From a virus: a stretch of 41,678 nucleotides of DNA. Below the pieces are notes generated by a model. It had not been told where the DNA came from, searched no databases, and saw only the letters and a program-made list of their open reading frames with translations. The stretch is from positions 1 through 41,678 of the IMG/VR virus record IMGVR_UViG_3300012930_000009, one strand, 5' to 3'. Both the position numbers and the translations under genes were made by a program. Below, piece after piece: positions 14,593-21,327 of the stretch. Every line of letters starts with the position of its first letter. Within the stretch, counting starts at the first letter, position 1.

Positions 14593-15032
14593 GCTCGACG
14601 CAAAAATTGATTCTGGTGGGGTACTTAGGGCGTGATCCAGAAATGCGCACTTTACAAAGTGGTGACTCGGTTGCGAATGCCTCGCTTGCCGTGACGGAGA
14701 CGTGGAAGGATAAAACCGGACAAAAGCAGGAGCGCACAACGTGGTTCAAGCTTGCATTCTGGGGTGGACTTGCGGCTATCGTCGACAACTTCCTCGAGAA
14801 AGGCTCATTGATCTACGTCGAGGGAACCGTTGAGGCTCGGGCATTTGCTGGTAAAGATGGCTCTCCGCAGGCCTCGCTCGAGGTTCGCGTGCGAGAGATG
14901 AAAATGCTCTCCAGCAGCAAGAAAGGAAATGGAGAGGTTCGCGGTGCAACCGCGGCGCAAAACGCAGGTGCGAAAGTGGCGCTTGGGCCTGGTGATCGCG
15001 ATGGCTTTGAAGACGACAAGTTGCCCTGGTAA
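14589..15032 (+). CDS. ssb: Single-stranded DNA-binding protein
   Basis: 147 residues with one OB fold: LILVGYLGRDPEMRT, then SLAVTETWKD, TTWFKLAFWGGLA and KGSLIYVEGTVEARAF are the canonical SSB strands. The C-terminal region is a Gly/Ala linker ending in an acidic tip, DGFEDDKLPW. Bacterial SSBs normally end in DDDIPF, so the final Trp replaces the Phe that docks partner proteins. The gene overlaps the annealing ATPase by ATGA and probably works with it. Confidence 0.95.
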   Translation: MSSTQKLILVGYLGRDPEMRTLQSGDSVANASLAVTETWKDKTGQKQERTTWFKLAFWGGLAAIVDNFLEKGSLIYVEGTVEARAFAGKDGSPQASLEVRVREMKMLSSSKKGNGEVRGATAAQNAGAKVALGPGDRDGFEDDKLPW

Positions 15033-15076
15033 CAGAGCCATCATTGACTTACGGAGCCTTCCAGGAGTGATTGTTA

Positions 15077-15577
15077 ATGAACATTACAAAGAACGGCATT
15101 ACTGTTTCCTTTGACGAGCACGAGCTCATGCGAATGGCCCTTGAACGGCTGTCTGCGGACACACCAATCATCCGCCGCGCTCCTGCGTCGATCGGGGAGT
15201 TCTGGAATGGGCAGGGCGGCATCTACGCGGGGATCGCCCGCGGCCGGGACGGCCAGCCTGACTACCATCTGATCGTTGGCCCTGAAGCGCACGACGCACT
15301 CGACTGGGGCGCGGCCACACAGTGGGCGGCTTCTGTCCAGGTCGACGGCTTCACCGACTTCGCGTTACCGGGCCGAAAGCAGCAGGCGCTGTGCTTCGCC
15401 AACGTGCCAGAACTCTTCAAGGAAGAATACTACTGGTCTTCAGAACAGCACGCCTCGGACAGCGACTCTGCCTGGTGCCAGTACTTCTACAACGGCAACC
15501 AGCTCTACTACATCAAGGACAGCAAACTCCGATCGCGTGCCGTCCGCAGATCGTCCATAAGGATTCAGCCATCATGA
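15077..15577 (+). CDS. DUF1566-like (C-type-lectin-fold) protein
   Basis: 166 residues from ATG 15077, with AGGAG nine bases upstream. The segment YYWSSEQHASDSDSAWCQYF followed by NGNQLYYIKDSKLRSRAVRR is the DUF1566/formylglycine-enzyme-like C-type lectin core (W-S-S...A-W...F-x-N-G...R-A-V-R). This fold is used as the variable domain of many diversity-generating retroelement targets. GIYAGIARGRDGQPDYHLIVG precedes it. Residues between AW and RAVR are rich in Asn, Tyr, Ser and Asp. No reverse transcriptase or template repeat was found in the window. The gene is in the early operon, not among the virion genes, and its ligand is unknown. Confidence 0.8.
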   Translation: MNITKNGITVSFDEHELMRMALERLSADTPIIRRAPASIGEFWNGQGGIYAGIARGRDGQPDYHLIVGPEAHDALDWGAATQWAASVQVDGFTDFALPGRKQQALCFANVPELFKEEYYWSSEQHASDSDSAWCQYFYNGNQLYYIKDSKLRSRAVRRSSIRIQPS

Positions 15578-15807
15578 ACACTTTAAAAGATACCGAAGCG
15601 AATGACCTGGTACTAACGAATGACTTGGTACTTTCGTTTTTCAGTTCTTCTCCGTCGATTTGGTTAATGCGAATTGATGGTAAGACAGGCCATATCACAC
15701 TGAACCCCGATGTCCCACAGGATGTCATAGTGCTCAATTTTATTGAACTCTGTAATAAAACTATCTCAGAGGCAAAAAATCATATGGAAAGGATACAGTC
15801 AACATGA
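15574..15807 (+). CDS. Hypothetical early protein (77 aa)
   Basis: 77 residues, ATGA-coupled on both sides. Its composition differs from its neighbours: AT-richer DNA, and a product with LVLTNDLVLSFFSSSPSIWLMRI and HITLNPDVPQDVIVL. A near-repeat NDLVLTNDLVL lies near residue 10. No family is recognised. The different base use suggests more recent acquisition. Confidence 0.6.
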   Translation: MNTLKDTEANDLVLTNDLVLSFFSSSPSIWLMRIDGKTGHITLNPDVPQDVIVLNFIELCNKTISEAKNHMERIQST

Positions 15808-16760
15808 CATCGAACTCTTCAGTTATCCACGCCTTTCACGGCGATCCTGCGATCAAAGCAGAATACCTCGCCCGCGTGCTGGAGCATGAAAAGGCTGATG
15901 AGATCGTGCACGGCAAGTATTGGGAAGGCGGCAAAGGGTGCGCGGTAGGCTGCACCCTGCATTCCGCCGATCATATGGACTATGAGAGCAAGCTCGGAAT
16001 CCCTGTCGCCCTGGCACGGCTTGAGGACACGCTCTTTGAGGGGCAGCCGAACGGTCAGGCTAAAAGCTTTCCCGCGCGCTTTCTGTCGGCCATCAAACCC
16101 GGCGCCGACCTCTCGTGCGTGTCGTGGAAATTCCTGCACTGGCTGCTGACGGAAGAATTAGCGGGTCGCGATCATCCGTTCGTGCTTGATGCCATCAAGC
16201 GCTGCGCGGACGTTCTGGTGCCGCTCACGAAAGGCGCCTCGGCGGCCTCGGCGGCGGACTCGGCGCGCTCGGCGGCGGACTCGGCGCGCTCGGCGGCGGC
16301 CTCGGCGGACTCGGCGGCGTACTCGGCGTACTCGGCGGCCTCGGCGGCCTCGGCGGACTCGGCGCGCTCGGCGGCGTACTCGGCGTACTCGGCGGCCTCG
16401 GCGGCCTCGGCGGACTCGGCGGCGTACTCGGCGGCCTCGGCGGCCTCGGCGGACTCGGCGCGCTCGGCGGCGGCCTCGGCGCGCTCGGCGGCGGACTCGG
16501 CGCGCTCGGCGGCGGCCTCGGCGGACTCGGCGGCGTACTCGGCGGCCTCGGCGCGCTCGGCGGCGGCCTCGGCGGACTCGGCGGCGTACTCGGCGGCCTC
16601 GGCGGCCTCGGCGGCCTCGGCGCGCTCGGCGGCGGCCTCGGCGGCCTCGGCGGCGGACTCGGCGCGCTCGGCGGCGCACGTTCGCATGGCCGGTAAACTG
16701 ATTGAGTTGCTGCGCGCCGCTCCGGTGTCGAAGCATGCCGGCGGGACTGCGGGCGCATGA
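15804..16760 (+). CDS. Protein with 147-residue Ser-Ala repeat tract
   Basis: 318 residues. Residues 1-145 are a globular domain ([49 protein letters not shown]) seen in phage and bacterial hypothetical proteins. Residues about 146-292 are 44 units of Ser-Ala-(Ala)-X, where X is almost only Ala, Asp, Arg or Tyr. The last about 26 residues ([15 protein letters not shown]) are a conserved-looking helix. Alternating 4- and 3-residue units give many seven-residue steps, so an Ala-based coiled coil is likely. Similar SAA-repeat proteins occur in other phages with unknown role. The gene is ATGA-coupled on both sides. Confidence 0.8.
   Translation: MTSNSSVIHAFHGDPAIKAEYLARVLEHEKADEIVHGKYWEGGKGCAVGCTLHSADHMDYESKLGIPVALARLEDTLFEGQPNGQAKSFPARFLSAIKPGADLSCVSWKFLHWLLTEELAGRDHPFVLDAIKRCADVLVPLTKGASAASAADSARSAADSARSAAASADSAAYSAYSAASAASADSARSAAYSAYSAASAASADSAAYSAASAASADSARSAAASARSAADSARSAAASADSAAYSAASARSAAASADSAAYSAASAASAASARSAAASAASAADSARSAAHVRMAGKLIELLRAAPVSKHAGGTAGA
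16239..16679. repeat. GC-rich TCGGCG tandem repeat tract
   Basis: 441 bases made of 44 units TCGGCG-(GCG)-NNN, where NNN is GAC, CGC, GCC or TAC and, once at the end, CAC. Because every variable codon ends in C, the heptamer CTCGGCG recurs every 9 or 12 bases. No stops arise in most frames, producing long spurious Arg-rich and Pro-rich frames on both strands. The tract can contract or expand by slippage without breaking frame. Confidence 0.95.
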
Positions 16761-16969
16761 GTAGTCTCAGCCCGCCAATGCTCATTCTGCTGATCGTGCT
16801 CGGCCCGTTCCTGTGGTGGTGCGCTGAACTACTCGTGCAGCCGAAGAACCCGCGAATCATCAAAAGCTGGGTGCTGCGCAGTTACTGGAACGCAACGATG
16901 GAGGAGGAGCGTCACATCAGCTTCTGCATCGTCAAAGCCGCGTGGCCGATCCGCGTGTGGCACCTGTGA
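16757..16969 (+). CDS. Small membrane protein (70 aa)
   Basis: 70 residues, ATGA-coupled to the repeat protein gene. A single hydrophobic stretch near the start ([20 protein letters not shown]) is followed by a basic segment ([13 protein letters not shown]) and a second amphipathic part with several Trp. It is probably anchored in the inner membrane with the C-terminus in the cytoplasm. No family is recognised. Its partner could be the preceding repeat protein. Confidence 0.6.
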   Translation: MSSLSPPMLILLIVLGPFLWWCAELLVQPKNPRIIKSWVLRSYWNATMEEERHISFCIVKAAWPIRVWHL

Positions 16970-17043
16970 GCAAACAAGCGAAGCAGTTCTGCGTCCTCAG
17001 CGCTGCGTCCGTGACCTGTCAGCGCTACGTTTTTAACTTGTAA
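16966..17043 (+). CDS. 25-residue peptide ORF
   Basis: GTG 16966 overlaps the membrane-protein stop (GTGA) and runs 25 codons to TAA 17043. The product begins [16 protein letters not shown]. There is no own Shine-Dalgarno. A direct repeat of TCAGCGCT lies inside it. It may bridge translation to the next gene, which has its own AAGGAAG site. Confidence 0.3.
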   Translation: MSKQAKQFCVLSAASVTCQRYVFNL

Positions 17044-17052
17044 GGAAGTCAC

Positions 17053-17640
17053 ATGCCAACCGGATACACAGCAGAGATCAGCGAGGGAATCACGTTTCAG
17101 CAGTACGCAATGAACTGCGCCCGTGCATTCGGAGCGCTGATCATGATGCGCGACGAGCCCTCTAATGCTCCGATTCCAGAGGAGTTCAAGCCATCGGATT
17201 ACAACCGCCGAGAACTCGACGAACAGCGAGCCCGTCTAGCCGAGATCGATGCCATGACGCCGGAGCAGGCAACCGCGGCCGCTACCAAGGCACATAACGC
17301 TGCGATGACAGAGCGGAAACGTCGCTTTGACGATGTGCAGGAACTGCGCCGCAAGTACCAGGACATGCTCAACAAGGTCAATGGCTGGGAGCCGCCCTCT
17401 TCGGATCACGAAGAACTGAAGACTTTCATGGCGAGCCAGATTCGGCAAAGCATCGACTTCGACTGCAAGATCTACGGTGAGGTACCTCAGCAGTTGACCG
17501 GTCCAGAGTGGCTTGCCGAGCAGCGTGCTCTCTGCCTGAGGATGATCGAATTCCACGAAGCCGAGAACAAGAAAGAGATCGAGCGCACGGAGAACCGTAA
17601 CAAGTGGGTTGCGGATCTTCGCAAGTCCTTGAACTGCTGA
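17053..17640 (+). CDS. Hypothetical early phage protein (195 aa)
   Basis: 195 residues from ATG 17053 with AAGGAAG upstream. The N-terminus MPTGYTAEISEGITFQQYAM is shared with phage proteins of unknown function (GYT..I..G..F..FA..CARAFGA). A charged helical middle with coiled-coil character (ELDEQRARLAEIDAMTPEQA, then RKYQDMLNKVNGWEPPS) follows. It is a conserved phage early protein; no activity can be assigned. Confidence 0.75.
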   Translation: MPTGYTAEISEGITFQQYAMNCARAFGALIMMRDEPSNAPIPEEFKPSDYNRRELDEQRARLAEIDAMTPEQATAAATKAHNAAMTERKRRFDDVQELRRKYQDMLNKVNGWEPPSSDHEELKTFMASQIRQSIDFDCKIYGEVPQQLTGPEWLAEQRALCLRMIEFHEAENKKEIERTENRNKWVADLRKSLNC

Positions 17641-17663
17641 TGAGCAAGAGGCGCTACGCGTGA
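17640..17663 (+). CDS. Relay mini-ORF MSKRRYA
   Basis: A seven-codon frame starts in TGATG overlap with the preceding stop and ends in GTGA overlap with the next start. Its AAGAGG may double as the Shine-Dalgarno of the following GTG. It probably serves re-initiation, not a functional peptide. Confidence 0.3.
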   Translation: MSKRRYA

Positions 17664-18139
17664 GGTGGATCGTGTCGCATCGATTCGACACTGACGTGCT
17701 GCCGCTCGCAGACCGGCACTACAACCGGCGCAAGGTTGGCTCGCCTCAGTTCGTGCCGCCGGGTCGGTGCGTTGTGCTGAAGACGCCGTGCCTCAAGGCG
17801 CTGTGGACGAGCTCGTGGCCGTTCGCTGAATACGTGCGGCACGCTTGGGCGGGCGCGTGGGTCAACAGCCTGTTTCGCAATGAAGGTGCGGGACTGTCCT
17901 CAGAACTGATCACGGAGGCCGTAGCGGCGACGCGGGCCTGCTGGCCTGAAGTACCTGCGCTCGGGATGATCACCTTCGTGGATGCCTCCAAGACGCGCGC
18001 AAAGCGCGATCCAGGTCGCTGCTACCGCCGGGCGGGCTTCCACCACGTCGGATTCACGAAGGGAGGCTTGTACGCCTTTCAACTCCTGCCGGATGAGATG
18101 CCGTCAGCGAGTCAACCGCTGCTGGAGATGGCCGCATGA
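17660..18139 (+). CDS. GNAT-like conserved phage protein
   Basis: 159 residues from GTG 17660. Characteristic segments are DRHYNRRKVGSPQFVPPGR, SLFRNEGAGLSS, MITFVDASKTRAKRDPGRCY and RRAGFHHVGFTKGGL. This combination is a family known from phages and integrated elements. Its last part (D-P-G-x-C-Y/F-R-x-A-G-F) resembles the acetyl-CoA-site end of GNAT folds. An acetyltransferase-like fold is therefore plausible, with unknown substrate. It is joined to both neighbours through seven-codon mini-ORFs. Confidence 0.7.
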   Translation: MRWIVSHRFDTDVLPLADRHYNRRKVGSPQFVPPGRCVVLKTPCLKALWTSSWPFAEYVRHAWAGAWVNSLFRNEGAGLSSELITEAVAATRACWPEVPALGMITFVDASKTRAKRDPGRCYRRAGFHHVGFTKGGLYAFQLLPDEMPSASQPLLEMAA

Positions 18140-18159
18140 CTATGAGGACTCACAAATGA
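18136..18159 (+). CDS. Relay mini-ORF MTMRTHK
   Basis: A seven-codon frame whose ATGA overlaps the GNAT-like stop and whose TGA overlaps the next ATG (AAATGA). GAGG inside it is the likely Shine-Dalgarno of the following gene. A translational-relay role is more likely than a peptide function. Confidence 0.3.
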   Translation: MTMRTHK

Positions 18160-18359
18160 CTATTCGTGTGCGAGTGGAGAATCTCGAGGCGGATGCCGGC
18201 CGGCACGTGCGCATCCGAGAGGTGAATATCGAGAAAACCGGGCGACGTAGCAATGGCGCGTGGGAGGACATTCCTCCGGGTAGCAGCCGAGAATTCCATA
18301 TCCACTTACTGAAGGATCTCGAAGTCTCTGAGCAGCATCCGGAGCACCGGAATGACTGA
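18156..18359 (+). CDS. Small early protein (67 aa)
   Basis: 67 residues starting MTIRVRVENLEADAGRHVRI, with GAGG eight bases upstream. The pattern suggests a small beta-sheet (IRVRVENLE, RHVRIREVNIE, SREFHIHLLKDLEV), as in small phage proteins with a short OB- or SH3-like barrel. There is no assigned function. It overlaps the next gene by eight bases. Confidence 0.6.
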   Translation: MTIRVRVENLEADAGRHVRIREVNIEKTGRRSNGAWEDIPPGSSREFHIHLLKDLEVSEQHPEHRND

Positions 18360-18552
18360 TGTTCACCGCTCTAAAGATCAACTCATACAGCGCTTCGGAG
18401 ACGCGGCTGCTGATGTCATCGAACAGATGATTCGTGGCAAATGGCGCGATGACCACGATCACGATGTTCAGCTCAACGTGGCAATGGTGCGCCTGAAGGA
18501 AGCATTGCTGGCTGCTGTTGAAATGCGTAGCGCTGACACGGGAAAAACATGA
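18352..18552 (+). CDS. Small acidic helical protein (66 aa)
   Basis: 66 residues from ATG 18352, inside the end of the preceding gene. Helices DQLIQRFGDAAADVIEQMIR and NVAMVRLKEALLAAVEM flank a His/Asp-rich turn (WRDDHDHD) that could bind metal. No family is recognised. It is ATGA-coupled to the next gene. Confidence 0.6.
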   Translation: MTDVHRSKDQLIQRFGDAAADVIEQMIRGKWRDDHDHDVQLNVAMVRLKEALLAAVEMRSADTGKT

Positions 18553-18722
18553 TTCAGTCTACTGATCCGAAGGTTCAACGCCTCATCCGCGTAGCAAAAC
18601 ATTGGGCCTCATTCCAAGATGGCGATAGCTTAGAGGATCAGCGTACCGACTCTCATCTGCAAGGCGACGCCATTGAGGCGCGCGAAGCCCTGCTAGATGC
18701 TATCAATGAGATGCCGTCATGA
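18549..18722 (+). CDS. Small early protein (57 aa)
   Basis: 57 residues from ATG 18549 (ATGA overlap) to TGA 18722. The product begins MIQSTDPKVQRLIRVAKHWA and ends with EAREALLDAINEMPS; it is helical and acidic. No family is recognised. Its start overlap and the complete codon chain without internal stop support it. Confidence 0.5.
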   Translation: MIQSTDPKVQRLIRVAKHWASFQDGDSLEDQRTDSHLQGDAIEAREALLDAINEMPS

Positions 18723-18760
18723 ATTGGATCTCCGTTCACGACCATCTGCCCATCACGTAG
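18719..18760 (+). pseudogene. DUF551 N-terminal remnant (MNWISVHDHLPIT)
   Basis: An ATGA-coupled frame of 13 codons encodes MNWISVHDHLPIT and stops at TAG 18760. W-I-S-V-x-D-x-L-P is the signature start of DUF551 proteins, whose full length is about 65-80 residues. A complete DUF551-like gene lies at 20438-20671. This looks like a truncated copy left in the operon, perhaps kept as a translational bridge. Confidence 0.55.
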
Positions 18761-18768
18761 GAATCGCC

Positions 18769-18948
18769 ATGGGCACGACCCTCATAAAGTGGGATGACGG
18801 CAAGGTTATTCACGCCTGCGAGAGTGATTACATGGTTCCGAACAATCGCGACACCATTCTTGTCTGGACCAAGTGTCAGCGCGACGTTCCCGCAAACGCA
18901 GGCTTCTACAGTCGTGAGAAAGTTACCTGCCCGAAGTGCCTGAAATGA
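18769..18948 (+). CDS. Small protein with C-terminal Cys pair (59 aa)
   Basis: 59 residues from ATG 18769 (AGGA upstream). It begins MGTTLIKWDDGKVIHACESD and ends KVTCPKCLK. With the earlier cysteines this could form one zinc site (HAC...KCQ...CPKC). No family is recognised. ATGA couples it to the next gene. Confidence 0.55.
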   Translation: MGTTLIKWDDGKVIHACESDYMVPNNRDTILVWTKCQRDVPANAGFYSREKVTCPKCLK

Positions 18949-19163
18949 GCGCAGCAGTCACCACAGAGAGGCGCTACGACGTGGTCTACGGCGGTTCAAT
19001 TGATCATCCGTATTGCGGCACGCAGCCGCATTTTTGCCGGGAGATTGACTGCTTTGGAAGCAACAAAGAGCACGGCTACACATGGAAAGAAGCTCGTAAG
19101 CAAGTCGCTGCTTGGTATCGAATGCACGCAAAGCGTTGGGAATGCGAGAAGGAGCCGAAGTGA
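18945..19163 (+). CDS. Small Cys-containing early protein (72 aa)
   Basis: 72 residues from ATG 18945. Segments YDVVYGGSIDHPYCGTQPHF and CREIDCFGSNKEHGYTWKEA suggest a compact fold with several Cys and His. Its C-terminus is a basic helix (VAAWYRMHAKRWECEKEPK). No family is recognised. Both ends are joined to neighbours by four-base overlaps (ATGA, GTGA). Confidence 0.55.
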   Translation: MSAAVTTERRYDVVYGGSIDHPYCGTQPHFCREIDCFGSNKEHGYTWKEARKQVAAWYRMHAKRWECEKEPK

Positions 19164-19942
19164 ATCAGTCCTCTAAGAAGCGCAACGACTGGCCGGTGTC
19201 AGAGCTACGTTCGTGGCACACGCTCAAAGGCACGCAATGCTTTAAGGATGCCGCCGACGAGATCGAACTGCTGCGCGGACCCGGCAACCCATCTCAACTT
19301 GCGCTGGACATGGCGACAAAGCCGCTAGATGACGAGATCGCGCGGCTCACGGCGCAGTGCGAGTCGCTTCAGAACCGCTGGGCATCCCGTCCACTGGATC
19401 ACCCCAACGGCGAGGCGCTGATCGCGGAGAACAAGCAGTTGCGAATAGCGCTGCGTCGCGCGAATGCTGCCCTGGTACGTCAGGGTTTAAGCGAAATGCA
19501 AGTTGATCTGGGAGAAGGACGGCTCTCTGGAGTCACTCTCGAGAAGGACGATGGCGGCATGGTACCCTCAGATGATTTGCAGGCGTGCGCTCATGAGGTG
19601 TTACGTCTGGAAGACAAAGTAGCTGCGCTACAAAAGTTCAAAGACTTCGTGCATGCGCGCCCCGATCAAGCAGGTGTAGAGAAAGATCCGCCCGGGCAAC
19701 ACCGAGACGCGGGCTGCCGTATCGGGCAGCGGCTCGATTTGGTATTAGGAGTTAGCGGTGCGTGCTCACTCGTGGATGAGCAGATTGCTGCCGCTGCTGC
19801 CTTCATCATGGATGAGAGCTTCGGCGATCCGCCCGCAAGCTCACCGTTGGAAACGTCGGCGCTATGTCCGCATGGGTTCGTGCTGGCAGAGAACACCTGC
19901 GGACCGTGCTCAGAAGGACGGCCTAACAGGAAACGTTCGTGA
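19160..19942 (+). CDS. Coiled-coil early protein (260 aa)
   Basis: 260 residues from GTG 19160 (GTGA overlap). Residues about 1-35 are a basic domain (KKRNDWPVSELRSWHTLKGT). A coiled-coil middle has EIARLTAQCESLQNRW and LIAENKQLRIALRRANAALV. At about 165-200 FKDFVHARPDQAGVEKDP plus GCRIGQRLDLVL matches a recurrent phage module (FHDF...LD.AG.P.DP...H...GCRIG.RLD). The C-terminus carries CPHGFVLAENTCGPC, a likely zinc knuckle. Function is unknown. It is the longest gene in the small-gene region. Confidence 0.65.
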   Translation: MNQSSKKRNDWPVSELRSWHTLKGTQCFKDAADEIELLRGPGNPSQLALDMATKPLDDEIARLTAQCESLQNRWASRPLDHPNGEALIAENKQLRIALRRANAALVRQGLSEMQVDLGEGRLSGVTLEKDDGGMVPSDDLQACAHEVLRLEDKVAALQKFKDFVHARPDQAGVEKDPPGQHRDAGCRIGQRLDLVLGVSGACSLVDEQIAAAAAFIMDESFGDPPASSPLETSALCPHGFVLAENTCGPCSEGRPNRKRS

Positions 19943-20079
19943 GGCCGCTGAAGTGTTTCGCGTTCGCCGTCTGGTGCCTTTGGAATGGGCACGAGGCGGT
20001 GCCGGGAACGGCGTACTCAATCAGCGCAGGCAAGCGTGTGCCGTGCGTGTGCTGCAAACATTGCCACGCAATACTTTGA
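19939..20079 (+). CDS. 46-residue Cys-rich protein
   Basis: GTG 19939 overlaps the preceding stop (GTGA) and the frame runs to TGA 20079. The product begins MRPLKCFAFAVWCLWNGHEA and ends with CVCCKHCHAIL, a cluster of four Cys and two His typical of a tiny zinc-binding protein. No family name is assigned. Confidence 0.5.
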   Translation: MRPLKCFAFAVWCLWNGHEAVPGTAYSISAGKRVPCVCCKHCHAIL

Positions 20080-20094
20080 ACGGGAACGATAGCC

Positions 20095-20445
20095 GTGAGT
20101 AAGCGAGATTATCCATACTACGCAGGACGCGAGAAGATCCACGGCAGCCACGGCAAGCGCTGCTGTGCTTGTGAGGACTACGCGCGATTCATCGTCACTT
20201 TTCAGAACAATTGGTTCAGGGGAGACGATACCGTGTGCCAAGTCTGCGAGAAGCACTCAAACATGGCGCGCTCGTCCTACGGAGAGTTCGCCGTGCTCTC
20301 GGCCGCTCATGCAGAGCGAATGCGCCAAGTAATCGAGGCGCAGCACGAGGAGACGGGCCGACCGTGGAAGGGCGAGCGTCGCGCGTTGCCGCCGCGCTAT
20401 CACGAAGTAACTGCTGTGAGCGAGTCGGGTGAACAACATGGCTAG
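20095..20445 (+). CDS. Zinc-ribbon-like early protein (116 aa)
   Basis: 116 residues from GTG 20095. Cys pairs occur in GKRCCACEDYARF and DTVCQVCEKHSN, spaced like an HNH-type or treble-clef zinc knuckle, but no H-N-H catalytic triad is evident. The C-terminal half is an Arg/Glu-rich helix (AHAERMRQVIEAQHEETG). Function is unknown. The next gene starts within its last codons. Confidence 0.6.
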   Translation: MSKRDYPYYAGREKIHGSHGKRCCACEDYARFIVTFQNNWFRGDDTVCQVCEKHSNMARSSYGEFAVLSAAHAERMRQVIEAQHEETGRPWKGERRALPPRYHEVTAVSESGEQHG

Positions 20446-20671
20446 ATGGATCAAATGCAAGACACGAATGCCGAAGCCACCCAAAGGGCAGGACTTCGCG
20501 CCAGTTCTGTTCTTTGTGCCACGGCTAGGCAACAACGGCGTCTGCGCTGGGCGTTACTTCCCAAATCAGCACGGTACGGAATTTGAGAGCTTGCAGCGCG
20601 CGCAGTTCTCCGCAGCCCGAGTAACCCATTGGATGCCGATGCCACCACGGCCATCGTCTAGTGCGTCATGA
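20438..20671 (+). CDS. DUF551 family protein (77 aa)
   Basis: 77 residues from ATG 20438. WIKCKTRMPKPPKGQDFAPV at the start and VTHWMPMPPRP at the end are the DUF551 hallmarks (W-I-x-V...x-x-P, V-T-H-W-M-P-x-P). Between them CAGRYFPNQHGTEFES fits the central strand. DUF551 proteins are common in phages and prophages with no known biochemical role. Its relic copy lies at 18719-18760. Confidence 0.8.
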   Translation: MARWIKCKTRMPKPPKGQDFAPVLFFVPRLGNNGVCAGRYFPNQHGTEFESLQRAQFSAARVTHWMPMPPRPSSSAS

Positions 20672-20964
20672 GCTACTGCCGCTGGTCGTGTGATGGCTCT
20701 GATGTTTACGTCTGGCATGACGTGAACGGCGGCTGGCGCATCTGGGTCGCTGGCTGCCGGGTCAAAGAACCTGGGCACGAGCTGGTGCCTATCGGCCTGC
20801 CATACGATGACGCGCGCTTCGCGTGTAAGACCCGAATGACAACGGTGAGAAAGCTGCTCTGGCTGCGGAAGATTGGGTATCACGTTCCAGAACATGCAAT
20901 TGAGCGGTTGAATGCCGAAATCAGTGCTGGACGTAAACAAGTCAATGGAGAGGTAGTTCGGTGA
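20668..20964 (+). CDS. Conserved phage protein (MSYCRWS family, 98 aa)
   Basis: 98 residues, ATGA-coupled. The start MSYCRWSCDGSDVYVWHDVN, followed by GGWRIWVAGCR, is a recognisable motif of a small phage protein family (SYCRWSSD...V...GGW..HVAG). Its role is not known. The C-terminal half (MTTVRKLLWLRKIGYHVPEH) is basic and helical. Confidence 0.7.
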   Translation: MSYCRWSCDGSDVYVWHDVNGGWRIWVAGCRVKEPGHELVPIGLPYDDARFACKTRMTTVRKLLWLRKIGYHVPEHAIERLNAEISAGRKQVNGEVVR

Positions 20965-21164
20965 GTAAAGAACTTATCGAACGCGCTGACAGATTTTATG
21001 CTGTAGCGAGGGAGTTGGAGGCAGACGCGGCCTTCACGTTGCGCTGCGCTGAGATGCTCAACCGTCACGCCGACGCAATGTGCGAATTGAACATGAAGAA
21101 CCAAAAGCCGCCTGCAGATCTAATGCAACCACCAGTGAGCAATGGAGAACCTAGTCGTGGGTGA
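20961..21164 (+). CDS. Small helical protein (67 aa)
   Basis: 67 residues from GTG 20961 (GTGA overlap). MSKELIERADRFYAVARELE and AAFTLRCAEMLNRHADAMCE form two helices, probably a coiled-coil hairpin, followed by a Pro-rich tail. No family is recognised. Confidence 0.55.
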   Translation: MSKELIERADRFYAVARELEADAAFTLRCAEMLNRHADAMCELNMKNQKPPADLMQPPVSNGEPSRG

Positions 21165-21327
21165 ACTGCCATTCCCGCCGCCCGCCGTCTCCTGTAAATG
21201 CTGGTGGACCGGCAATACTGGCGATCTTGGCATCGAAGGTTTCTGCTGCCCGAAGTGCGGGGAGCCGCTATTCCCGCCTGAATGGATCGACAACCCACCG
21301 GACAGCGCAGAGGTATCACGCGAATGA
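21157..21327 (+). CDS. Small zinc-ribbon protein (56 aa)
   Basis: 56 residues from GTG 21157, with GGAG nine bases upstream (an ATG at 21142 would add five residues but has no site). The Cys pattern SCKCWW...GFCCPKCGEPLFP is a zinc ribbon. A second overlapping frame from GTG 21161 lacks it and is probably a shadow. Function is unknown. Confidence 0.55.
   Translation: MGELPFPPPAVSCKCWWTGNTGDLGIEGFCCPKCGEPLFPPEWIDNPPDSAEVSRE

Noticed and set aside
15077-15577. Complete diversity-generating retroelement
   Set aside because: The lectin-fold target is present but no reverse transcriptase motif or template repeat was found in the window.
16158-16863. Long Arg-rich, Glu-Ala-rich and Pro-rich frames on both strands over the Ser-Ala repeat
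   Set aside because: They arise because the TCGGCG repeat contains no stop in most frames. Only the plus frame has flanking conserved-looking domains and ATGA coupling at both ends.
18200-18211. Second parS-like site around CACGTG at 18204
   Set aside because: The flanks (GGCACGTGCG) do not match parS beyond the central hexamer.
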